Shown here: one piece after another, positions 1 to 5,857 of the stretch
Position numbering within the stretch: position 1 is the first letter of the stretch
Layout: every line of letters begins with the position of its first letter
Assembly (NCBI GenBank): GCA_031271635.1
Contig: JAISVG010000011.1
Span: forward strand, 1 to 8,032
Source: Erysipelotrichaceae bacterium
GTDB lineage: Bacteria; Bacillota_I; Bacilli_A; RFN20; CAG-826
Length of the DNA: 8,032 nt
Direction of reading: 5' to 3'
Position numbers and translations under genes: made by a program
The notes under the pieces: model-generated
What the model was told of the DNA's origin: nothing
The model's input: only the letters and a program-made list of their open reading frames with translations
The model's database searches: none

Positions 1-179
1 ATCAGAAAACTAATTAAGTAGAGCAAAACTCCGATGCTTTCACTCTGATACTCACTAATTGCCGTCCATAAATAGAAATCTTCTTTATGGCCAAAAATGA
101 GATAAGTAATTAAAAGAAGAAGGGCGGTAGGGATAATAATTAAATAATCATGGTAGTGTGCTTTAAAATGTTTAATCAT
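1..179 (-). CDS. N-terminal part of a membrane protein, possibly a metal-exporting P1B ATPase (runs off the left edge)
   Basis: Reading leftward from the ATG at 179, 59 codons are open to the window edge. The product starts MIKHFKAHYHDYL, has a first membrane segment around residues 12-30 (IIIPTALLLLITYLIFG), an acidic/aromatic linker, and a second hydrophobic stretch (IGVLLYLISFL) at the edge. A good ribosome site (AAAGAGGT, 185-192) lies 5 nt before the ATG. The gene overlaps the end of the ArsR gene by 8 bp (ATGATTAA), so the two are translationally coupled in one operon. A partner of an SmtB/CzrA-like repressor is most often a Zn/Cd/Co exporter, and the second hydrophobic stretch fits the first helix pair of a P1B ATPase lacking an HMA domain. 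That is inference from context: no catalytic motif (CPC, DKTGT) is in the window. A PAP2-type membrane phosphatase is a real alternative from the linker's look. Confidence 0.5.
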   Translation of the reverse strand, partial: MIKHFKAHYHDYLIIIPTALLLLITYLIFGHKEDFYLWTAISEYQSESIGVLLYLISFL

Positions 180-474
180 GGGATACCTCTTTAATATGTT
201 CAACAATATCAAGTAAAAAATGCGCGACATGTTCATCATCAAGCGAATAATAAATATATCTTCCCTGAATACTAGACTTCACTAGGCGGTTATCTTTAAG
301 AATTCTTAAATTATGAGAGGTAAGAGAAGGTGAAGCGTGAGAAAGGACTGCAAGTTCATTCACAGTCATTGCTTGATGCTTTAAAGCATAGAGTATCATG
401 AGGCGCTTTTGATTATCAATCGCCTTTAGGATTAGAAGAATTTTTTCATAGGGAAGGTCGGCATAATGATCCAT
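172..474 (-). CDS. ArsR/SmtB-family metal-sensing transcriptional repressor
   Basis: This is a winged-helix dimeric repressor of about 100 residues that releases DNA when it binds metal. The recognition-helix region is ELAVLSHASPSLTSHNLRIL, followed by the wing (VKSSIQGRYIYYSL) and a C-terminal helix with D-x-H-x10-H-x2-E (D80, H82, H93, E96 counted from the ATG at 474). This spacing equals the alpha-5 Zn/Co site of SmtB (D104, H106, H117, E120) and differs from CzrA only in the last ligand. The ELCxC-type cysteine pair of Cd/Pb sensors is absent (ELAVL here), so a Zn(II) or Co(II) sensor is most likely. The longest open frame begins at 501, but that ATG lies inside the operator and upstream of the -10 box, so it cannot be in the transcript. 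The ATG at 474 (MDHYADLP), or less likely the one at 480, is the probable start. No ribosome site precedes either. The gene overlaps the downstream membrane gene by 8 bp. Confidence 0.93.
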   Translation of the reverse strand: MDHYADLPYEKILLILKAIDNQKRLMILYALKHQAMTVNELAVLSHASPSLTSHNLRILKDNRLVKSSIQGRYIYYSLDDEHVAHFLLDIVEHIKEVSHD

Positions 475-480
475 GCCCAT

Positions 481-508
481 ATTATATGAAAAACAATTCA
501 TATGTCAA
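481..508 (-). promoter_or_regulatory. Promoter of the ArsR operon with embedded operator
   Basis: On the minus strand TTGACA (503-508) and TATAAT (481-486) are separated by 16 bp: both boxes are perfect consensus. The -10 ends 6 nt before the ATG at 474, which puts the expected transcription start on or next to that codon. Confidence 0.85.
484..503. promoter_or_regulatory. SmtB/CzrA-type operator palindrome
   Basis: ATATGAA-N6-TTCATAT is a 7-bp perfect inverted repeat whose core TGAA-N6-TTCA matches the 12-2-12 operator core bound by SmtB/CzrA-class repressors. It fills the space between the -35 and -10 boxes of the repressor's own promoter, so bound repressor would block RNA polymerase. This indicates negative autoregulation of repressor plus transporter, relieved by metal. 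Confidence 0.8.
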
Positions 509-510
509 CG

Positions 511-527
511 AGAAATGAATCATTTCT
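511..527. repeat. Short perfect dyad between two co-oriented genes
   Basis: AGAAATGA-a-TCATTTCT is an 8-bp inverted repeat around a single base. It sits directly after the stop of the 528-1316 gene and just upstream of the ArsR -35 box. As RNA it could fold only as a 6-bp stem with a 5-nt loop, and no T-run follows on the minus strand, so it is a poor terminator. A second protein-binding site is equally possible. The role is unknown. Confidence 0.35.
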
Positions 528-1316
528 TTATTTCTTTTTAATATCGTGTCTAATATCTTTTAGTTCGGAAGAGATTTCATCATAAAGAGTATTAATATCT
601 TTATCAATAGCGCCTTCAAGTAATTCTGATTTCTTAGAGTAAATCGCATAACTCTCTTCTCCGACTACATTAACTACCACTAAACCAACTTTATCTAAGA
701 CAATCTTAATGGTTTTATCAATAAATAGCTTTTTAATCCAATAAACCGGATTAAAGTAATTAATGATTGTTAAGGCGGTTTTACCAAAACTCTTCACTTC
801 ATTATTCTGGGCTAATTGGACGGCCTTTTGATTCATGAGAGCTTCTTGTTTATCCTTTAAAACAAAGAGTTGGGCAATGGTGTATTTACGGAATAAATGG
901 AAAATTTTTCCACTTAAAATTACATCCACTTCTTTGACAAGATAGTTTGAAAAGATGATGGCCTCATCAATCGTCATTTCTAACATCGGATAAGGGGAAT
1001 GCGGGTTAAATAAGGTTGCAATTTCCTTAATTTCATTTAGACAGACATCCTTGAGATGAAGAAACATTCCTTTCTCTTTTTTAAGTTCCTTGTTCTTATA
1101 CTCTTTAGCGCTGTTAGCGATAATTAGTCTCACCTGTTCCTTTGAAATATCTTCAATCTCATTCTTAGATCTTTTAATCCGACGGTCAACTTTTTTTAAA
1201 CAAGCATATAAATAAATCAAAAAGAAGATGATAAGACCAACCGCAATTCCCATTAGTAAAGAAATTAGTGATTCAATATTGAATTCAAGGGAACCAATTT
1301 TAAAGAGAGTAATCAT
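528..1316 (-). CDS. Unrecognised membrane-anchored protein, 262 residues
   Basis: I do not recognise this family. The protein has a single strong membrane segment at about residues 14-39, followed by basic residues (KKVDRRIKR), which suggests an N-out/C-in anchor with a large cytoplasmic domain. A charged helical stretch (about 45-85) may be a short coiled coil. The middle carries a distinctive NPHSPYPMLEMTIDEA segment (104-119) and an NPVYWIKKLF motif (189-198), then an amphipathic stretch KIVLDKVGLVVVNVVG (204-219) that could lie on or in the membrane, and a lysine-rich end (DIRHDIKKK). It is 68 bp downstream of the M48 peptidase gene and co-oriented. Its own extended -10 box sits 6 nt before the ATG, with no ribosome site, so it appears to be expressed from a leaderless mRNA. 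A cytoplasmic adaptor or quality-control role beside the peptidase is only a guess. Confidence 0.85.
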   Translation of the reverse strand: MITLFKIGSLEFNIESLISLLMGIAVGLIIFFLIYLYACLKKVDRRIKRSKNEIEDISKEQVRLIIANSAKEYKNKELKKEKGMFLHLKDVCLNEIKEIATLFNPHSPYPMLEMTIDEAIIFSNYLVKEVDVILSGKIFHLFRKYTIAQLFVLKDKQEALMNQKAVQLAQNNEVKSFGKTALTIINYFNPVYWIKKLFIDKTIKIVLDKVGLVVVNVVGEESYAIYSKKSELLEGAIDKDINTLYDEISSELKDIRHDIKKK

Positions 1317-1321
1317 GCTTA

Positions 1322-1345
1322 AATTCTAACACATTATCAAGAATT
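1322..1345 (-). promoter_or_regulatory. Extended -10 promoter with overlapping dyad, upstream of the 262-residue protein
   Basis: On the minus strand TGT-TAGAAT forms an extended -10 (hexamer at 1323-1328) ending exactly 6 nt before the ATG at 1316. No clear -35 box is visible. An inverted repeat AATTCT-N12-AGAATT (1322-1345) covers the -10 and may be a regulator site. The arms are short, so the dyad could be chance in AT-rich DNA. Confidence 0.5.
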
Positions 1346-1384
1346 AGACATCGGACTCATTATTAGTAGTAAGAAATAAAAATC

Positions 1385-3427
1385 TCATTTCTTATAAATC
1401 AAAGCTCCCTTGGTATACTTAATCTTGCTAGTAATCCAATTATTATTAAACAGTACGCATAGTTCAAAATATTTGATCCCAAGCGAGGTAATAAAAGTAA
1501 AAATCTCACTATGAAGTTGTGCAAATTCCGGAGTCGATAAAAACCGATAATTAAAAACAAAACCAAAATAGTAAATTTCCTTACCAACTTTTTTAACCCC
1601 GTAAATAGCACGTAATTTACCATCGGCTTTCGTGCTCACAAAGTCCCAAAGTTGTTTCATCGTTTCTTCTTTAAACCCATGTCCTTCAAGCTTATCAAAG
1701 CGTTTTAGTTCTAGTTCCTTCTCAAGATTAATACTTGTCTGTGCGGCTTCAATCATGCCGGCACGATACTCATCAACTAAATCCTGTCGTCCGACATTAA
1801 GCGCATAATGGCCAATAATATCACGGGCAGCCTCAGCAAAACGTGGATTAAGCTGAATTACTTCTTTAGCATAATCAACGCATTTAGCATCAAAATGATA
1901 GTAGTAAATTACTGCTAGTTGCAGCTTCACTTGTGCTTCATCAGGTTTAACCTCAAGGTACTGCTCGAGAATCTTAATCGCCTCTAAATCATCAATACCA
2001 AGTAACGCTTCTGTAACATCAATAACTTCATTTAGAGTTAGCGGGCCCGAAACTTCAGTTCGAGCACGATAATCCGCAATAATCTTTTCGCGCTGAAGAT
2101 ACTTTTGTTTTCGCTCGGTTTCGTATGTCTTAATTGTATTTTGATATATTTGGTTATTAAGATATGAAATGAGTTTTCTTTGCTCACTAATAAAGCTCTC
2201 ATCAGTTTCTTTCGTCTCATAATTATAATAAGAACAATCGAGGTTTTCCATTCGCTGCTTAAAAGTAGGATGTGTCGAAATTCGCGGTGGCAACATGTTT
2301 CGCAAAATGAAGTTCCATTTTTCTTGTTCCCTAACTAGGTATTTATTAAAAGTTTTAAGATAAATCTCCGCATAATTCTTTACTGGCTCTTTGGTCTCAT
2401 ATATCCAATATTGAAGTTCAGTAACGCATGAAGCGTTAAAAAGCGTTAGTAAAGTCCCTTTTGCTAGGGCATTGATGAAATCTTGTTCGCATTGCTCTTT
2501 TTTAACAAATTCATCCGCCGCCACTTCAAAGGCCATCGAGGCAAATGTTAAAAGCGTTTCGTAATGAAGATGAAGTACTATCATCGGGAAAGTCAGAAAA
2601 ACACTACGCCAACGCGTCTCATTTTGAAAATCATGATTATCTGATATCCAACGATCATGAAATCTACGATATTTTAAAGAGAGGTTCGTGTCTCGGTTCT
2701 TAAAATGTGCGAATTCATGAAGCATGATACTATAAAACTCTTGATAAGTAAGGAGGGCAGTTTCGTAAATATTAACGGTAATAATAATATCTTTTCCTTC
2801 TTCGATGATACTAATGACATCGCTTGAATAAAGATGAAATGAGCGATTTATTCCCGCTTTTAAAGCGGCTCTTTTGACACAATTAAAAAGAGCAGGGTAG
2901 TCCGTTGCTTTAAGCAAACTTCGCTTCTCTAAAGCAATCGTCTTTGAAGGCATAATAATCGCTAGTAAGTCCGTTAAAATAAATGTCACAAGAATTAGCA
3001 CGATAATTGCTAGCATAATAGGATCCTCTTCGCCATCGTTTGGAATTAGTCGAGACACGACCCCAAAGGAGAAGACCAGAATGAACAACAAAATAATACA
3101 GAAAGAAAAATAGATGTAACTAAGTTTAATATACTTGTCCATCTTTTTACTTTCATCATGATAGTTTTTCTCAACGGTATCCTTCCGATCAAAAACAAAG
3201 GCATGCATTTCTTTAGCATTCATTTTCTCATATCTTTTTTTATATTTAATTGCTAAAACTAAATTTATGACAATTGACAAAACGATTAAGCCTAAAGAAG
3301 GGAAAAAGATTGCTAAGAATACTTGATGATAATTATTAAGCCAAAACCCCAACAAGAAGAGCGAGACTACTATCATAATTGCAATAAGAGCCCGAAGAGA
3401 ATAATGAAGGATTTTTCTAATTTTCAT
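1385..3427 (-). CDS. Membrane-bound M48-family zinc metallopeptidase with C-terminal TPR-like repeats, 680 residues
   Basis: This is a zinc-dependent endopeptidase of the HtpX/Ste24 (M48) superfamily. Four membrane segments lie at about residues 10-30, 35-61, 102-125 and 136-159. The peptidase domain follows: HEFAH (237-241) gives two zinc-binding histidines and the catalytic glutamate, followed by the typical KNRD. The third zinc ligand is E301 in EVAAD, and STHPTFKQRMENL (384-396) is the usual post-catalytic substrate-cleft motif. A weak hydrophobic stretch (276-299) lies between. Residues about 430-560 are helical and resemble tetratricopeptide repeats (EAIKILEQYLEVKPDEAQVK, then AKEVIQLNPRFAEAA), probably for substrate or partner binding. 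The last 100 residues are an unrecognised alpha/beta region. HtpX proteins are near 290 residues, so this is more than twice the usual size. It likely degrades damaged membrane proteins. Translation starts at 3427 without a ribosome site, and the gene ends in TGA. Confidence 0.92.
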   Translation of the reverse strand: MKIRKILHYSLRALIAIMIVVSLFLLGFWLNNYHQVFLAIFFPSLGLIVLSIVINLVLAIKYKKRYEKMNAKEMHAFVFDRKDTVEKNYHDESKKMDKYIKLSYIYFSFCIILLFILVFSFGVVSRLIPNDGEEDPIMLAIIVLILVTFILTDLLAIIMPSKTIALEKRSLLKATDYPALFNCVKRAALKAGINRSFHLYSSDVISIIEEGKDIIITVNIYETALLTYQEFYSIMLHEFAHFKNRDTNLSLKYRRFHDRWISDNHDFQNETRWRSVFLTFPMIVLHLHYETLLTFASMAFEVAADEFVKKEQCEQDFINALAKGTLLTLFNASCVTELQYWIYETKEPVKNYAEIYLKTFNKYLVREQEKWNFILRNMLPPRISTHPTFKQRMENLDCSYYNYETKETDESFISEQRKLISYLNNQIYQNTIKTYETERKQKYLQREKIIADYRARTEVSGPLTLNEVIDVTEALLGIDDLEAIKILEQYLEVKPDEAQVKLQLAVIYYYHFDAKCVDYAKEVIQLNPRFAEAARDIIGHYALNVGRQDLVDEYRAGMIEAAQTSINLEKELELKRFDKLEGHGFKEETMKQLWDFVSTKADGKLRAIYGVKKVGKEIYYFGFVFNYRFLSTPEFAQLHSEIFTFITSLGIKYFELCVLFNNNWITSKIKYTKGALIYKK

Positions 3428-3442
3428 AATGTTAACAAAAAA

Positions 3443-3448
3443 ATTATA
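3443..3448 (-). promoter_or_regulatory. -10 box of the M48 peptidase gene
   Basis: A consensus TATAAT on the minus strand ends 15 nt before the ATG at 3427, implying a 5' leader of only about 8 nt with no ribosome-binding sequence. No good -35 box at 16-18 bp is visible. The leader is T-rich. Confidence 0.45.
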
Positions 3449-3523
3449 TAATAAAAGTGCCTTCCAATCGATAGACTTGATTACTTTTTATAAGGAATAC
3501 TGAGTGAACACACTTTAGAAATT

Positions 3524-3543
3524 GCTATAATGTTAAAGGGGTG
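3524..3543 (+). promoter_or_regulatory. Extended -10 promoter and ribosome site of the 3548 gene
   Basis: TGC-TATAAT (TATAAT at 3526-3531; TG at 3523-3524) is an extended -10. It is followed by AAAGGGGTG (3535-3543), a near-consensus ribosome site 4 nt before the ATG at 3548. The in-frame ATG at 3530 lies inside the -10 box and is not usable. The same TGC-TATAAT element drives both lipoprotein genes in the window. Confidence 0.7.
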
Positions 3544-3547
3544 CTTT

Positions 3548-3973
3548 ATGGCTAATTACAAATTCTATTATGGCTTCAATGCTATAACTATTGATTATTC
3601 ATCAACGAGCGACATTAAAAAATACTATAAACCACTAAATTCTTTTACTGATTTATCAGAACGGTTTCATCAGCTAAAAATGGCTTTTGATAATAAACTC
3701 AAGGAGCGGGCTGAACTTTCCGTAGTGATTCTGCCAGATATTTCTGGCTTGGTTGAACTGCAAGTTTTCCATCGCATCCAATATCGCTTTTTTTCACGAG
3801 AAGTGAAACATCAATGTTTCATAGTATGTGCGACAAAATATGAAGATAATGGCGAAACTATTGCTTTATATGAGTATAAAACAACAAGCTTTAATGAAGT
3901 CAAGACCATTTTTAGTGAATTAGTTGAAGATCATATTGTTCCCAAGTTCGGCAAATGGTTACGTTATGGTTAG
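3548..3973 (+). CDS. Hypothetical soluble protein, 141 residues
   Basis: I do not recognise this protein. It starts MANYKFYYGFNAITIDY, and the start is set by AAAGGGGTG 4 nt upstream rather than by the more distal ATG at 3530. There is no signal peptide or membrane segment. Predicted strands alternate with helices: a hydrophobic strand SVVILPDI near the centre, a second strand QCFIVCATKYED, and a C-terminal helix (NEVKTIFSELVEDHIVPKF). Tyrosine and phenylalanine are frequent. It is the only intact rightward gene and is divergent from the M48 peptidase gene. It ends in TAG 2 bp from the end of the opposing membrane/PH-like gene. A small cytoplasmic alpha/beta protein is all that can be said. 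Confidence 0.75.
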   Translation: MANYKFYYGFNAITIDYSSTSDIKKYYKPLNSFTDLSERFHQLKMAFDNKLKERAELSVVILPDISGLVELQVFHRIQYRFFSREVKHQCFIVCATKYEDNGETIALYEYKTTSFNEVKTIFSELVEDHIVPKFGKWLRYG

Positions 3974-3975
3974 AA

Positions 3976-4524
3976 TCACCATTTATAGAGTCGTTCGTTT
4001 GCCTCTTGATAATTTTTCATAAGTGAATTCAACTGAAAAACCTTTTTATTATTGCAATAGACTTTTAGAGTTCGATAATTGAAATCATGACTATATGTTT
4101 CCTCAGTTGATAAATCCGCAACATCGTATTTTTTAAGTACGAAAAAACTATAAATATAGAGTTTATCTTCTCTTATAATAACCTTAAATGAAAGAAGAAG
4201 ATATAGAACCGCAATTACTACTAACATCATTATCGTCAACACGATTTCAGAGATAATTAAGGATGTTTTACTCATTTCACCATTTACATATATAAACGGG
4301 AATGCAATAATCATAGTAAGCAGCATCACGCCAAAAAACGAACCAAACACTAAAACTAAAACCCGTGTTCCGGTATCATATTTCACAGTGAAATTATTGA
4401 TGTCGGCTCTCACTGATTTGATACCTTTACGCTTCCTTTGAATCTTTTCTGAAAGCAAGAACGCTAGCGGTTCGACTATTAAATGGACTAATACCATAAA
4501 AAGTAGTTCTAACAAAAACTCCAT
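3976..4524 (-). CDS. Membrane protein with C-terminal bacterial PH-like domain
   Basis: An N-terminal hydrophobic stretch (about residues 2-26) is followed by a basic loop (EKIQRKRKGIK) and two membrane helices (about 55-80 and 88-113). The C-terminal 70 residues are beta-rich and cytoplasmic: SFKVIIREDKLYIYSF, then KKYDVADLSTEETYS, then TLKVYCNNKKVFQLNSL and a closing helix. That is the layout of bacterial PH-like domains: strands, a short 'driver' segment, and a capping helix. The start is uncertain: a TTG at 4530 or the ATG at 4524, neither with a ribosome site. It lies 45 bp after the lipoprotein gene 4570-5145 and is probably co-transcribed with it. The function is unknown. The protein at 5333-5782 has the same plan. 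Confidence 0.75.
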   Translation of the reverse strand: MEFLLELLFMVLVHLIVEPLAFLLSEKIQRKRKGIKSVRADINNFTVKYDTGTRVLVLVFGSFFGVMLLTMIIAFPFIYVNGEMSKTSLIISEIVLTIMMLVVIAVLYLLLSFKVIIREDKLYIYSFFVLKKYDVADLSTEETYSHDFNYRTLKVYCNNKKVFQLNSLMKNYQEANERLYKW

Positions 4525-4569
4525 ATTCAATTCACATAATTAGTAGCAGAAGCATTCTATAATAAATAC

Positions 4570-5145
4570 TTATTCGACAAAATAATATATCGTCCATTCA
4601 TTGTTTTTGACTTGGACAATCTTACCATTTTGTTTTGTCACGGTCCAATCAGTAGCTGTAATCGATAGTTCAGTTTTAGTATAATTATTAGTAACATCAT
4701 GGTATCTAATTGTCGCAGTACTTCCATCAAATTTCAGTTGAACAAAATAGTCATTTGCGCTTTTAATTTTCGCTCTGTAATAAGTCGTCCTTTGTCCTTC
4801 ATAAGCATCCTCGTTGTATTTACAATATTTTATTGTTGCTCCTTTAGGAAGATTATGTTTAATTGTTTTATCGTCACGATAGTCATCTCGATAGTAGTCC
4901 CAATTCGAGAGATAATAATGTCTGCCATAATCATATGCATTTAGCTCTGCATATTCTTGTTCAGTTACTTGCACATGATCCGTGAAGGTAGTCATGCGGT
5001 ATGATAAAGCAGCTCTGCCTGTAGAAAAAGATACACGTCGCACATCAATGAAATCAACAATATTACTATTATCACAGGACGTAACACTAAACACACAAGC
5101 CGAGAGCAACACTGGTAAAACTAAAAATCTCGTCAATCTTTTCAT
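4570..5145 (-). CDS. Lipoprotein of unknown function, 191 residues (copy 1)
   Basis: The N-terminus MKRLTRFLVLPVLLSACVFS is a basic-plus-hydrophobic signal peptide. The lipobox VTSC places the lipidated cysteine at C24, although LSAC at C17 also fits a lipobox. The mature part is beta-rich, tyrosine-rich and polar, and ends in repeated strand-turn-strand units (YFVQLKFDGSTATIRYHDV, then WTVTKQNGKIVQVKNNEWTI), suggesting a small beta-sandwich or lipocalin-like fold on the outer face of the membrane. It aligns without a gap over all 191 residues to the lipoprotein at 6840-7415, about two-thirds identical (127/191 by hand count). The most divergent part is the central loop at about 71-120. A ribosome site GGGAG sits 7 nt before the ATG. 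I know no named family for it. Confidence 0.85.
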   Translation of the reverse strand: MKRLTRFLVLPVLLSACVFSVTSCDNSNIVDFIDVRRVSFSTGRAALSYRMTTFTDHVQVTEQEYAELNAYDYGRHYYLSNWDYYRDDYRDDKTIKHNLPKGATIKYCKYNEDAYEGQRTTYYRAKIKSANDYFVQLKFDGSTATIRYHDVTNNYTKTELSITATDWTVTKQNGKIVQVKNNEWTIYYFVE

Positions 5146-5170
5146 ATAAAATCTCCCATTTTATAAACAC

Positions 5171-5179
5171 ATTATAGCA
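5171..5179 (-). promoter_or_regulatory. Extended -10 promoter of lipoprotein copy 1
   Basis: TGC-TATAAT on the minus strand, 25 nt before the ATG, is followed by the ribosome site GGGAG at 5153-5157. Sequence from about 5146 to 5210 is clearly homologous to the region upstream of copy 2, including a broken tail of the gene that precedes copy 2. Confidence 0.7.
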
Positions 5180-5215
5180 AAAATCTCTAATCAATGGTCT
5201 TAAAACAATTCCTTA
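5177..5215 (-). pseudogene. Relic of the 3' end of the 7443-type gene
   Basis: Just upstream of and overlapping the copy 1 promoter, the minus strand reads G-I-V-L-R-P-L-I-R-D-F. This matches the end of the intact 75-residue protein (GKMVRLLIRDFLL) that precedes copy 2. One missing T breaks the last codons, and a stop (TAA) stands in place of the Glu codon just before the Gly. The fragment is too short to act as a gene. It shows that the lipoprotein duplication carried along the end of its upstream neighbour. Confidence 0.55.
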
Positions 5216-5265
5216 ATCATCGGAATAGCGCGAAATCATACTATTACTTATGCTTCCTTACTCCG

Positions 5266-5293
5266 ATTGTAGTCTATTCATTGTCGCTTGCAA
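5266..5293 (-). promoter_or_regulatory. Possible distal promoter reading toward lipoprotein copy 1
   Basis: TTGCAA (5288-5293), 16 bp, then TACAAT (5266-5271) on the minus strand resembles a sigma-A promoter in the 187-bp gap between the PH-like gene and the lipoprotein gene. It would give a leader of about 110 nt. It is independent of the duplicated proximal promoter. Confidence 0.35.
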
Positions 5294-5332
5294 TTGATTA
5301 TTAGTGACTTTTACTTTTCATGTATTAATTTA

Positions 5333-5782
5333 CTATTTTCTTATTATTCTACTTAGAGCTTCTTGAAACCGCGCGACTTGAAAGGATGAAATTAAGAATG
5401 CTTTCCCATCGGTAAAGAATAATTTGTAATTTGTATACGTTGTTCTTGTCGAGACAATCTCATAGTCTTTTAATTCGTCAATGCGATACCTATGCGATTC
5501 ATTATTGGCATAAAACTCCATGTCAGTTTCAGTAATAAACATATAGTATTTTAAATACTTAGACATTAAGCCCCAAGTATAATAAACTGCAACAAATAAA
5601 GCTAGCGCCGAAATAAGAATTAGTCCAGTACTCAATGCCCAATCTATCTCTGATTCAAAAAAAGAAGCAATAGTATTCGCAAGTAATCCCAAAAAGCAAA
5701 TGTAGAAGAACACTGTAAATACCAGCATTGGTTTTCTATGCTTTCTCGCATCTTCACTAAATAAATATTTTTGTTCGTTCAT
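5333..5782 (-). CDS. Two-TM membrane protein with C-terminal bacterial PH-like domain, 149 residues
   Basis: The start is the ATG at 5782 (MNEQKYLFSEDARKHRK), 4 nt after GGAGGT; a TTG 12 nt upstream overlaps that ribosome site and is not the start. After a short charged N-terminus come two membrane helices (about residues 18-40 and 49-71) joined by an acidic loop (ESEID), so both ends face the cytoplasm. Residues about 78-149 are beta-rich with a final helix: KYYMFITETDMEFY, HRYRIDELKDYEIV, NYKLFFTDGKAFLISS, then RFQEALSRII. This is typical of two-TM bacterial PH-like proteins. Same domain order as 3976-4524, but sequence similarity is low. It is followed by the lipoprotein gene 4570-5145 on the same strand. 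The function is unknown; a membrane-associated stress or immunity role is conceivable. Confidence 0.78.
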   Translation of the reverse strand: MNEQKYLFSEDARKHRKPMLVFTVFFYICFLGLLANTIASFFESEIDWALSTGLILISALALFVAVYYTWGLMSKYLKYYMFITETDMEFYANNESHRYRIDELKDYEIVSTRTTYTNYKLFFTDGKAFLISSFQVARFQEALSRIIRK

Positions 5783-5818
5783 CACTACCTCCAATCAAAT
5801 AATAATACGATGGTTTTT

Positions 5819-5857
5819 TTAGTCATCATCAGTGAATTCTCTTCTAGTTATTGCCAT
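5819..5857 (-). CDS. 12-codon ORF with strong ribosome site (leader peptide or gene stub)
   Basis: GGAGGT (5865-5870) stands 7 nt before an ATG that encodes MAITRREFTDDD and then TAA. It ends 36 nt before the ATG of the two-TM/PH-like gene. The ribosome site is as good as that of any gene in the window. The segment REFTDDD loosely echoes KYLFSED at the start of the next gene, so it may be the 5' stub of a lost paralogue. A translated leader peptide that couples to the next gene is the alternative. Coding status is unproven. Confidence 0.35.
   Translation of the reverse strand: MAITRREFTDDD

Noticed and set aside
1399..1623. Leftward open frame inside the M48 gene in another frame.
   Set aside because: A shadow of the peptidase C-terminal coding sequence, without ribosome site or domain.
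2038..2220. Leftward 60-codon frame inside the M48 gene.
   Set aside because: Overlaps the TPR-like coding region in another frame; basic low-complexity product and no start signal.
4699..4944. Rightward 81-codon frame.
   Set aside because: Antisense shadow of lipoprotein copy 1. The equivalent frame is not kept open in copy 2, as would be expected if it were a real gene.
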